A stretch of 5,624 nucleotides of DNA from Candidatus Thorarchaeota archaeon SMTZ1-83 (GCA_001563325.1 LRSK01000203.1:1-5624); one strand, 5' to 3'. Shown: positions 1 through 5,369, counted from the stretch's first letter. A program made the numbers and translations. The notes: a model not told the origin generated them from the letters alone.

Positions 1-2
1 GT

Positions 3-2366
3 GTCAGAGGGAGGAAGAATAGGAAATTCACAATCACGCATGAAGGACGACTTGCACTTTCTGCGATAGCGGGTATGCAGGGTCCAACTGCCGTTGATAC
101 CGAGATTCAGAAGGCAGCAAAGGTTCTCCTAAAACACAAAAATTTCACAAGACTGCTTCCAGCCCAAGAGAAGTTCCTCAAGGAGGTTGGTGATGTCGAT
201 GGCAACCTTGTCATCCAGATGCCCCCGGGTTCAGGAAAGACCTTCCTCGCAATGATTGTAATTTTAATCAGGCTACAAAGAGGGGTGAAATGTCTCTACC
301 TGACTCCATATACATCACTCAACACTCAGGTCATTGATGAGTATCGAGAGCTGTTTGAAAATCTGGGCTACTCTGTTGTGAGACATGATGGCTCCCATAA
401 AGCTACTGACTTCGAGCTTCAAAACGCAGGACTTGTTGTGTCAGTCCTTGAGTCATCTCTCTCTGCTGTTCTGCAGGACACACCTTGGACTGACAATATT
501 GGCCTTGCTGTTATTGATGAACTGACTGAACTAGACTCCGCAATGGTCAGAAAGGAACCCCAAAGTCTTGGTACGGATAGAAGCACGAAGCTTGATTGTC
601 TGATCACTCAGTTGAAGGATAGGACACAGCTGCTTACCCTGTCTTCACGCTTTGGCAAAACTGGTGAGATTGCTGACTGGCTTGATGCCAAGATATTCCG
701 TCCAAGTGTGAGGCTCACTCCAGACGAGTTCATCGTTTGCGAGGGAGATGATGGCTTTGTCATCGAGAGCAGCGATGGTACTCAACTTGGCATCTCTCGG
801 AAAAGAGACCCTCTTGATGCAGTACTTGAACATATGGAAGATTACAAAGATAGTGCTGTGCTTATTGTTGTAGGAACACGTGATGCAGCTGAAGGGATAG
901 CAGAGTACATGGCGCAGATGCATCCTCGACCAATCCCTGAACACACAATCTCAATGATACTTGGTCCTGAGAGGGATTTACCTGTCACATCAAGACTAAA
1001 GGAAACTCTCATTCATGGGGTTGCATTTCATCATGCAGGACTAAATGTTGAGGTTCGTGAACGTTTGGAGAGAAGTATCAAGAATGGAACAATCAAGACT
1101 GTTGTATCCACTACAGGCATCACTTCGGGAATCAGCTTTCCATTCGATTGTGTCATAATCGCTTTTGGCACGGGCATGTACTTCTTGGTGTCAAGATCAA
1201 GATACTTACAGATTGCAGGTCGAATAGGAGAGTACTATCTCTCCAAGCACGGGGGACAGGTCTATCTAGTATATGATGGCCCAACCATGCAGTTTAGAGA
1301 TATCGAAACTCTCAAGGAAACGCTTCTTCATAGGCCAATAGACCCACTTCGTCCAGGAGAGCTTCATCCGGCGCTTATTTCAAGTCTAATGATGAGGGAG
1401 GCGGTCAATGGGAAACCATTCACCAAAGAAGCGTCACTATCTGGATTCCTCAAATTCGCGGAAGCAACCTTCAGAGGACATGTGAATGAGGGTTATGCAA
1501 AGAGTATGACCAATATATTCCTGAAGTTGTTTGATTGGCTTGTTGGACAGGGAGTCTTTGAGGCCAAGAATGGCAAATTCAAGATAAGCAAAGAGGCAAA
1601 AGCAGCAGTTACGTCTGGATTGAACATTCTAGAGTTCATTGCCGTCAGAGACACTTTGAAGGATATGAGGCCAGACACAGAGCAGTCCAAGTTTGTTGAG
1701 ATGCTTTTGACTTTCGGCCTGCCTCAGGGAATCCGTCCAAGAGCCTTGATTCCGACAGAGATAGAACTCAGGTTAGCTGAGCTTGACCCGCCTGATGAAA
1801 GATACATAAGATTCAAGCAGCGTCGAGATGAATTCAAGAAGTTGGTGCTTCATGGCTGGCTCGACGAAATGAGTGTAGAGGAAACAATTGCACGTACTGA
1901 AGCAGCTGCCAGAGACGCCAGTGAAGGCAAACAACCAATTGGGAGTGACATAGGCGAGGGAGACCTTGAGGCACTTGTAAGAATCTCCAGCAATATTTCT
2001 TGGAGTATTAGTGAGTTTCTGCGAGCTACGAAGAGAAAGAAACTGGCACGAAGGTTTGAAACCCTCAGCTATCAACTCAAATATGGAGTTCGAAAAGATC
2101 TGGCAGGATCAGACATCTTCGCATTGCGCTTATTATTGGAAGATGGCCCAGGTAGATATCTCTCAAGAGAGGAGATTCGGACTTTATTCGATCGAGAGTA
2201 TAAGTCTATCAATGATATAGTGAAAAAGGACATAGACGCTAGGAAGCCGGGTTTTGCCCGAGACCGTTTCGCCAAGAACTGTGGACTGCATGTCGATCTA
2301 GCTAAGATGGTATACAAATCCGCTATGGAGCATATCAAAGCGCAATTTGATGACGAGGACTACTAG
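3..2366 (+). CDS. Diverged Hel308/Ski2-like superfamily 2 helicase (possibly 5'-incomplete)
   Basis: This is a superfamily 2 ATPase of the Ski2/Hel308 type, expected to use ATP to move on DNA or RNA. Residues are numbered from the first ATG at 75 (763 aa). Walker A is PPGSGKT (50-56), motif Ia YLTPYTSL (75-82), motif II IDELTEL (147-153), motif III TLSSRFG (188-194), the IVa region FHHAGLN (318-324), motif V STTGITSGISFP (345-356) and motif VI QIAGRIGE (379-386). A winged-helix-like stretch follows at about 480-515 (wing KNGKFKISKEA), then a helical region, then a Hel308-like tail with YGVRKDL (670-676). Motif II has T where Ski2-like proteins have H, motif III has SSR for SAT, and motif VI ends in E where the family has R, so its activity may be altered. 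No ribosome binding site precedes 75, and the same frame is open to the window edge with wing-like residues (FTITHEGRLAL), so the true start may lie upstream. The family is clear; exact orthology to Hel308 is less certain. Confidence 0.85.
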   Translation, partial: VRGRKNRKFTITHEGRLALSAIAGMQGPTAVDTEIQKAAKVLLKHKNFTRLLPAQEKFLKEVGDVDGNLVIQMPPGSGKTFLAMIVILIRLQRGVKCLYLTPYTSLNTQVIDEYRELFENLGYSVVRHDGSHKATDFELQNAGLVVSVLESSLSAVLQDTPWTDNIGLAVIDELTELDSAMVRKEPQSLGTDRSTKLDCLITQLKDRTQLLTLSSRFGKTGEIADWLDAKIFRPSVRLTPDEFIVCEGDDGFVIESSDGTQLGISRKRDPLDAVLEHMEDYKDSAVLIVVGTRDAAEGIAEYMAQMHPRPIPEHTISMILGPERDLPVTSRLKETLIHGVAFHHAGLNVEVRERLERSIKNGTIKTVVSTTGITSGISFPFDCVIIAFGTGMYFLVSRSRYLQIAGRIGEYYLSKHGGQVYLVYDGPTMQFRDIETLKETLLHRPIDPLRPGELHPALISSLMMREAVNGKPFTKEASLSGFLKFAEATFRGHVNEGYAKSMTNIFLKLFDWLVGQGVFEAKNGKFKISKEAKAAVTSGLNILEFIAVRDTLKDMRPDTEQSKFVEMLLTFGLPQGIRPRALIPTEIELRLAELDPPDERYIRFKQRRDEFKKLVLHGWLDEMSVEETIARTEAAARDASEGKQPIGSDIGEGDLEALVRISSNISWSISEFLRATKRKKLARRFETLSYQLKYGVRKDLAGSDIFALRLLLEDGPGRYLSREEIRTLFDREYKSINDIVKKDIDARKPGFARDRFAKNCGLHVDLAKMVYKSAMEHIKAQFDDEDY

Positions 2367-2869
2367 CCTTTGCCAAAGTTCCATAATGCATCATTGACAT
2401 GATGTTTTGACATAATGACCTTTCCTTCAGATGCGGCTCTTAGCTCCTCTGTGGACATCTTGGACACCCCTACAGCGAGGGGTTTGCCATGCCGTTCGTC
2501 AACGATTGCAACAACTGATCCTGATGCTATTCCATCTGCAACCTTTGTGATTCCAGGGCGCATAATGTCGGCACCATTGACAACAAACCTCACTGCGCCC
2601 ATATCAACTGTCACGGTAGGGATTGAGATGACTCCACGTAGCAGGGCATGGAGTGTGGGGAGTAGCTGGCCATCGTCTTCAAAGAAGATTATTTCACCTT
2701 CATAGAGAATTATGCGCTCTCCAGTGTCGAGAATCCCTTCCTCAAGTTTCACCTTGGGGTCGAGACTTGTTGGCTGTGCACCTAGCTCGTTCTCTATGCG
2801 GTCCATGTACTCTTTTTGATCCCGCTTCTTCAATAGATGACGTTTCTTTATTCGCTCTATCTTCGGCAT
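2363..2869 (-). CDS. Archaeal pre-PUA/PUA domain RNA-binding protein (MCTS1-like)
   Basis: The 168-residue protein has the architecture of the archaeal pre-PUA plus PUA family related to eukaryotic MCTS1 and the N-terminal part of eIF2D, proteins linked to translation and RNA binding. A basic start (KIERIKKRHLLKKRD, residues 3-17) resembles the family's opening KRH-lysine-rich segment. The PUA domain spans about 85-160, with the signature VDMGA (88-92) and NGADIMRPGI (98-107), then AVGVSKMS (132-139). ATG at 2869 fits the family's usual length. An in-frame GTG at 2887 would add six residues (MVSYYK) and has AAAGGA three bases upstream, so it cannot be excluded. The gene converges on the helicase gene, its stop sharing a CTAG with the helicase stop. 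It diverges from the Lsm gene across about 160 bp. RNA target and precise role cannot be read from sequence. Confidence 0.88.
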   Translation of the reverse strand: MPKIERIKKRHLLKKRDQKEYMDRIENELGAQPTSLDPKVKLEEGILDTGERIILYEGEIIFFEDDGQLLPTLHALLRGVISIPTVTVDMGAVRFVVNGADIMRPGITKVADGIASGSVVAIVDERHGKPLAVGVSKMSTEELRAASEGKVIMSKHHVNDALWNFGKG

Positions 2870-2915
2870 TTTATAGTAGGAAACCACTAGTCCTTTTCAA
2901 GGCTGCGAATTGGCC

Positions 2916-2923
2916 TCAATAAG
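2916..2923 (-). promoter_or_regulatory. Weak candidate box A for the PUA gene
   Basis: On the minus strand this reads CTTATTGA, an imperfect TATA-like element about 33 bp upstream of the possible GTG start at 2887 and about 50 bp upstream of the ATG at 2869. It would start transcription near 2895, giving a short leader. The match is poor and no other element supports it, so this is a guess from spacing. Confidence 0.25.
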
Positions 2924-2953
2924 GGCTTTTACTGCATAAGCTCCATCGTCATG

Positions 2954-2960
2954 TTTTTAA
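2954..2960 (+). promoter_or_regulatory. Box A (TATA) promoter for the Lsm-L37e pair
   Basis: TTTTTAA lies in the 107-164 bp gap between the divergent PUA and Lsm genes. Transcription would begin about 25 bp downstream, near 2983, leaving a leader of roughly 50 nt before the ATG at 3034. Because the Lsm and L37e genes are nearly contiguous, this promoter probably serves both. The assignment rests on motif and spacing only. Confidence 0.5.
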
Positions 2961-3023
2961 GCCATGTCCGAAAACTAGCGCTAACGTCACAGGCTTGAGG
3001 CCTCATGACGTTTCTTCTACGTT

Positions 3024-3028
3024 GGTGA
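3024..3028 (+). promoter_or_regulatory. Ribosome binding site deciding the Lsm start
   Basis: GGTGA matches the archaeal anti-Shine-Dalgarno sequence and sits 5 nt before the ATG at 3034. An upstream in-frame TTG at 2995 has no comparable site and would add a 13-residue extension not expected in archaeal Lsm proteins. Confidence 0.6.
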
Positions 3029-3033
3029 AGCAA

Positions 3034-3294
3034 ATGAATGCAGGTCGGCCTATGGAACTCCTACAGAACTCGATTGGAGCGCAGGTGCTCGTTGAGCTGA
3101 AAGGCAGGAAAAAGATCAAGGGTCGTCTGCGCGGCTACGACCAGCATCTGAATCTTGTATTAGAGGATGCAGAAGAAATCTCATTCGATGCCGAAACTGG
3201 TGAGCAGACAGTGACACAGGTCGCTAATGTGATCGTCAGAGGTGACAATGTGGTCATTGTATCACCGCCGCCTAAACAGGGCAAGAAGGAGTAG
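3034..3294 (+). CDS. Sm-like archaeal protein (Lsm/SmAP)
   Basis: This 86-residue protein is an archaeal Sm-like protein. The family assembles into heptameric rings that bind U-rich RNA and is thought to act in RNA processing. The Sm1 motif runs about 9-49 with the RNA-binding D36-x-H38-x-N40 pattern inside GYDQHLNLVLEDAEE, and the Sm2 motif is VIVRGDNVVIVS (66-77) with the conserved R69-G70-D71. A short lysine-rich tail (KQGKKE) ends the protein. The length matches the family when translation starts at ATG 3034, where the opening NAGRPMELL aligns with the usual RPLDVL-type start. The L37e gene follows directly, a pairing widely conserved in archaea, which strengthens both calls. Confidence 0.95.
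   Translation: MNAGRPMELLQNSIGAQVLVELKGRKKIKGRLRGYDQHLNLVLEDAEEISFDAETGEQTVTQVANVIVRGDNVVIVSPPPKQGKKE
3287..3291 (+). promoter_or_regulatory. Ribosome binding site for L37e, inside the Lsm 3' end
   Basis: AGGAG lies in the last codons of the Lsm gene. It is 9 nt from the ATG at 3301 but only 3 nt from the ATG at 3295 that abuts the Lsm stop. The spacing favours 3301, which also gives the usual L37e N-terminus. Confidence 0.5.
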
Positions 3295-3300
3295 ATGGGC

Positions 3301-3489
3301 ATGGGAAAGGGTACACCCTCAAAAGGCAAGAAAAACAATCCACACCACATACGATGTAGAAGATGCGGTAGAAGGGCATACCATGTCAGGCATAAGAAAT
3401 GCGCGGCCTGTGGTTATGGCGCATCAGCCAAACTTCGCCAATACGCTTGGGCTCATAAGAAGGTCCACGGCGTTCGGGTCCGTGGCTAA
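3301..3489 (+). CDS. rpl37e: 50S ribosomal protein L37e
   Basis: This 62-residue basic protein is ribosomal protein L37e, a zinc-binding component of the large subunit found in archaea and eukaryotes. The four zinc ligands are C19, C22, C34 and C37 (C-x2-C-x11-C-x2-C), within [13 protein letters not shown] and KKCAACGYG. The opening [11 protein letters not shown] and the ending WAHKKVHG also follow the family pattern, and the length is typical. An in-frame ATG at 3295, immediately after the Lsm stop, would add two residues (MG). The gene lies at most 6 nt from Lsm and is almost certainly cotranscribed and translated with it. No T-rich terminator is visible after the stop. Confidence 0.97.
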   Translation: MGKGTPSKGKKNNPHHIRCRRCGRRAYHVRHKKCAACGYGASAKLRQYAWAHKKVHGVRVRG

Positions 3490-3498
3490 ATTAGATAC

Positions 3499-3524
3499 GG
3501 GCATGCAGGTCAGCCCAGTAGATC
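3499..3524 (+). other. Degenerate tRNA-5'-half-like sequence
   Basis: This 26-nt stretch matches the start of the tRNA-like element at 5407 at 21 of 26 positions without gaps, including GGGC at the 5' end, TCAGCCC, and GTAGATC. Read as a tRNA start, the D-stem strands GGTC and GATC pair with one G-U. The invariant U8 is C and the first D-loop G is A, so it cannot be a normal tRNA. Only this part is similar; no anticodon arm, T arm or acceptor 3' strand follows. It lies 9 nt after the L37e stop with no box A at suitable distance. A remnant of a tRNA-derived sequence is the simplest reading; coincidence is possible. Confidence 0.35.
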
Positions 3525-3573
3525 TTCGTATTGGCTAGTCTTGTTGCATCGTGAACTCTAGGACGCCGAAGGA

Positions 3574-3580
3574 TTTATTA
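3574..3580 (+). promoter_or_regulatory. Box A promoter of the regulator/beta-helix unit
   Basis: TTTATTA is a good archaeal TATA-like element. Transcription would start about 25 bp downstream, around 3602, within or at the edge of the first inverted repeat. The leader would be about 40 nt and would contain the second inverted repeat and the GGAGG site. Confidence 0.55.
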
Positions 3581-3586
3581 CAAAGT

Positions 3587-3606
3587 GTTAAGTAATATTG
3601 CTTAAC
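3587..3606 (+). promoter_or_regulatory. Operator-like inverted repeat 1
   Basis: GTTAAG and CTTAAC face each other across 8 bp, making a 20-bp dyad. It lies between the box A and the predicted transcription start, where a bound protein would block RNA polymerase. The same half-sites recur in the next 20-bp repeat, 3 bp away. Confidence 0.7.
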
Positions 3607-3609
3607 TTT

Positions 3610-3629
3610 GTTAAGCGAGTAAGCTTAAC
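3610..3629 (+). promoter_or_regulatory. Operator-like inverted repeat 2
   Basis: GTTAAGC and GCTTAAC pair across 6 bp in a second 20-bp dyad, centre to centre 23 bp (about two helical turns) from the first. It lies in the predicted leader, 4 bp before the ribosome binding site. Its RNA could also form a 7-bp hairpin next to that site. The downstream HTH protein is the obvious candidate ligand, which would mean autoregulation. Confidence 0.7.
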
Positions 3630-3633
3630 CCAT

Positions 3634-3638
3634 GGAGG
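3634..3638 (+). promoter_or_regulatory. Ribosome binding site of the regulator gene
   Basis: GGAGG lies 4 nt before ATG 3643 and 7 nt before GTG 3646. It rules out the upstream in-frame TTG at 3598, which falls inside the first inverted repeat. Confidence 0.7.
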
Positions 3639-3642
3639 AGAG

Positions 3643-4107
3643 ATGGTGTTTCCAACTCTACGCTACCCGACCAAGCAACAGACCCTGATCTGGCTCAGAA
3701 GGCGTCAGAAGGACCGACCGTCAGAGATTGCCAAAGACCTGAAGTTGTCAAGACCCTTTGTGAGCATGGAGCAGAAGACAGCAGAGAATCGAATCAAGAA
3801 GCTCATAGAACATACTGCATCAGTCAACAGGGTGAAGATAGATCGTCTGAGTGCTCGATATGGTATTGCCGAGGGATATTGTCATGCCTATGACTCACCG
3901 ACATACATCATCTTCTCTCCCAAGATCGGCGTTCAGAACTGGTATGTACACGAGGGGGAATGTGGCACCTGCGATTTGGAGGCCCAGTGTACAGAGACCC
4001 TTCGTACCCTGGCGGAGGAGTGGGAGATAGGCATCCCACCTGGAATGCCGCCAACAGAGCTAGGTGTGTACCTGTTTGAGTTTGCCCGTTACCTCCAGGC
4101 CCATTGA
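3643..4107 (+). CDS. Tfx-like helix-turn-helix regulator with Cys motif
   Basis: The 154-residue protein is probably a DNA-binding transcription regulator. Residues 10-60 form a helix-turn-helix: TKQQTLIWLRRR, then PSEIAKDL, then the recognition segment LSRPFVSMEQKTAENRIKKL. The pattern S-R-x-x-V-S-x-x-E-x-x-A-x-x-R-I resembles archaeal Tfx-family HTH domains. The rest does not obviously match the Tfx C-terminal domain. It carries C80 and, after Y101, the motif H103-x3-C107-x2-C110-x5-C116, which could hold zinc or an iron-sulfur cluster; which one is not decidable from sequence. Two 20-bp inverted repeats sit in its promoter and leader, suggesting autoregulation. Its stop overlaps the start of the beta-helix gene (TTGA), so the two are likely cotranscribed and translationally coupled. 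The start is chosen from the GGAGG site; GTG 3646 is an alternative. Confidence 0.8.
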   Translation: MVFPTLRYPTKQQTLIWLRRRQKDRPSEIAKDLKLSRPFVSMEQKTAENRIKKLIEHTASVNRVKIDRLSARYGIAEGYCHAYDSPTYIIFSPKIGVQNWYVHEGECGTCDLEAQCTETLRTLAEEWEIGIPPGMPPTELGVYLFEFARYLQAH

Positions 4108-5294
4108 AGGATTTGACCCTGTATTCTAGACCCAATCCTATCTTAGTGGCTGTGAGCCTCACATTCATCCTGATGACAAGCGGTCTAGTGTATTATTTGA
4201 TGCTACCGCCGCCATACACACCGCCACCGCCTCCACCACCTCCACATGCTGTCATAGCTATCGATGGGGATGCGAACTTCTCTGACACAGCTCTGCTAGA
4301 GGGATGGCCTGGCGATGGTTCTCCGGAGAATCCGTTCATAATCGATGGGTTGGATATTGTCGTTGATTGGGGCAACCTCATAAGCATCAGCAATACACGA
4401 GTCAGCTTCACTATAAGCAATTGCAATCTTACTGGTGCATGCGTTAACACCATGTATGGTACTGATGGTACTGGAATCTACCTAAATAATGTCACCAACG
4501 GTGAGCTAGTCAACAACATCTGCAACAGCAATTGGCACGGCATCTCCCTTGGTGAATCAGATCACAACACCGTGGTCAACAACACTTGCCTCTTCAACCT
4601 TAATGCCATCGTCCTCGGTAACTCGGATTCTAACACCGTGGCGAACAACACCTGCACCAGCATCGACCATGGTATCGCGCTCGGGGGAGGTTCAGATTAT
4701 AACATCGTGGCAAACAACACCTGCAACAGCAATAGAGTTATTGCCATCCACCTCGGGTTCGTGGGTTACAACACCGTGGCGAACAACACCTGCAAATACA
4801 ACGGGATTGGTATCCACCTCTCTGGTTCAGCTGACAACATCTTGGAGAACAACATCTGCTGTAACAACAGCGTAGGCATCTCCCTTGGTGAATCAGATCA
4901 CAACACCGTGGTCAACAACACTTGCATCAACAACAGGGGGATTTGTATCCCCCCGTCGTGGTATGGTGTGGTAACCCCCCACCCTGGTGGCAACGACATT
5001 GGCATCTCCCTCGAGGAATCAGATTCCAACTTCGTGGTGGACAACATCTGCAATAACAACGAGATTGGCATCTACCTAGATGATGAATCAGAATTCAACA
5101 CTGTGGAGAACAACACCTTCTCGGGCAACACTGAACAGGATATAGTAGATGAGTGGTTAGCACACAGGGAGGAGAAGGAGCTAGCACACAGGGAGTATGT
5201 TGGCAAGCAACTTGTGTGGTTCCTTGCAGGTTGTGGGATGATTCTTGTGGTTTCTGTGATTGTGGTGGTGCAATTTCGAAGAATGGAGATATAG
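4104..5294 (+). CDS. Membrane-anchored NosD-type right-handed beta-helix repeat protein
   Basis: The 396-residue protein looks like an envelope protein displayed outside the membrane. It has an N-terminal hydrophobic segment (about 12-34, after K2 and R9), a proline-rich linker (35-47), a cap region with GWPGDGSPENPFIIDG (67-82), and a right-handed beta-helix of 22-23-residue rungs (about 126-345) with the pattern NTVxNNTCxxNxxGIxLxxS. A charged, partly duplicated linker follows (LAHREEKELAHRE, 352-364), then a second hydrophobic segment (370-389) and a basic end FRRMEI. Cysteines recur once per rung (C140, 162, 184, 207, 230, 252, 274, 316). NosD-like/PbH1 domains often bind carbohydrate or act structurally; no ligand can be named. 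The TTG start overlaps the regulator's stop as TTGA; later starts (GTG 4146, ATG 4173) would cut into the hydrophobic segment. No Shine-Dalgarno site is evident, consistent with coupled translation. Confidence 0.85.
   Translation: MKDLTLYSRPNPILVAVSLTFILMTSGLVYYLMLPPPYTPPPPPPPPHAVIAIDGDANFSDTALLEGWPGDGSPENPFIIDGLDIVVDWGNLISISNTRVSFTISNCNLTGACVNTMYGTDGTGIYLNNVTNGELVNNICNSNWHGISLGESDHNTVVNNTCLFNLNAIVLGNSDSNTVANNTCTSIDHGIALGGGSDYNIVANNTCNSNRVIAIHLGFVGYNTVANNTCKYNGIGIHLSGSADNILENNICCNNSVGISLGESDHNTVVNNTCINNRGICIPPSWYGVVTPHPGGNDIGISLEESDSNFVVDNICNNNEIGIYLDDESEFNTVENNTFSGNTEQDIVDEWLAHREEKELAHREYVGKQLVWFLAGCGMILVVSVIVVVQFRRMEI
4206..4244 (+). repeat. Proline-codon tract
   Basis: Thirteen codons include eleven prolines (PPP-YT-PPPPPPPP) written as pyrimidine-rich CCN triplets. 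They encode a stiff spacer between the first membrane segment and the beta-helix. Confidence 0.85.
4539..4589 (+). repeat. 51-nt exact direct repeat, copy 1
   Basis: Starting GGCATCTCCC and ending AACACTTGC, this is identical to 4875-4925, offset by 336 nt (112 codons). It encodes GISLGESDHNTVVNNTC. Neighbouring rungs are far less alike at DNA level, so the copy is recent or kept alike by gene conversion. Confidence 0.92.
4875..4925 (+). repeat. 51-nt exact direct repeat, copy 2
   Basis: This is the second copy of the repeat at 4539-4589, in the same frame and five rungs later. It ends 9 nt before the 57-nt insertion. Confidence 0.92.
4935..4991 (+). other. 57-nt in-frame insertion between beta-helix rungs
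   Basis: Residues 278-296 (RGICIPPSWYGVVTPHPGG) do not fit the rung pattern and account exactly for the extra spacing between C274 and C316. The DNA differs from its surroundings: it opens with a 7-bp hairpin (GGGGGAT, loop TTGT, ATCCCCC), has two runs of six C, and closes with the dyad CCACC-CT-GGTGG. The flanks are AACAAC and AACGAC. It may be a loop insertion or a small inserted element. Confidence 0.6.
5158..5195 (+). repeat. 14-nt direct repeats in the linker before the C-terminal membrane segment
   Basis: TAGCACACAGGGAG occurs at 5158-5171 and 5182-5195, 24 nt apart, encoding LAHRE twice eight residues apart in a charged, probably helical linker. Confidence 0.85.
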
Positions 5295-5369
5295 GGAATC
5301 AAACGCCACCATGAAATAGGAATCCCAGTGAGTCCAAAGCCCCTCTGAATAGAGCCCGCTCCACAATTC

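Larger units (their letters stand above)
4479..5138 (+). repeat. Tandem in-frame beta-helix rung repeats
   Basis: About nine imperfect repeats of 66-69 nt encode rungs with NN(T/I)C at a fixed place. Cys-to-Cys spacings are 22, 22, 23, 23, 22 and 22 residues, then 42 across an insertion, then 23 to a final rung where F339 takes the Cys place. These are coding repeats, not a CRISPR array: spacer and repeat both follow the codon frame. Confidence 0.85.

Noticed and set aside
1..69. Open frame from base 1 to TAG at 67-69 as the tail of a separate upstream gene
   Set aside because: Its 22 residues have no recognisable character, and the competing frame continuous with the helicase looks more protein-like.
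645..944. Minus-strand 99-codon frame inside the helicase gene
   Set aside because: It is fully overlapped by conserved helicase motifs on the plus strand and has no independent support.
2995..3033. TTG start at 2995 for the Lsm protein
   Set aside because: The extra 13 residues are not typical of archaeal Lsm proteins, and ATG 3034 has a good GGTGA site 5 nt upstream.
3598..3642. TTG start at 3598 for the regulator
   Set aside because: It falls inside the first inverted repeat near the expected transcription start; ATG 3643 has GGAGG just upstream.
4193..4453. Minus-strand open frame with a glycine run opposite the beta-helix gene
   Set aside because: The glycine run is simply the reverse of the proline codons; there is no start signal and no domain.
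4479..5138. CRISPR array or non-coding satellite
   Set aside because: The period of 66-69 nt keeps the reading frame, the repeats are imperfect and encode a regular beta-helix pattern.
4104..5294. True NosD (copper insertion for nitrous oxide reductase)
   Set aside because: Only the beta-helix repeat style is shared; there is no nos cluster nearby, and the two membrane segments and proline linker point to a general surface protein.
5295..5340. Transcription terminator after the beta-helix gene
   Set aside because: No T-run or stable hairpin is visible; GGAATC occurs twice as a direct rather than inverted repeat.
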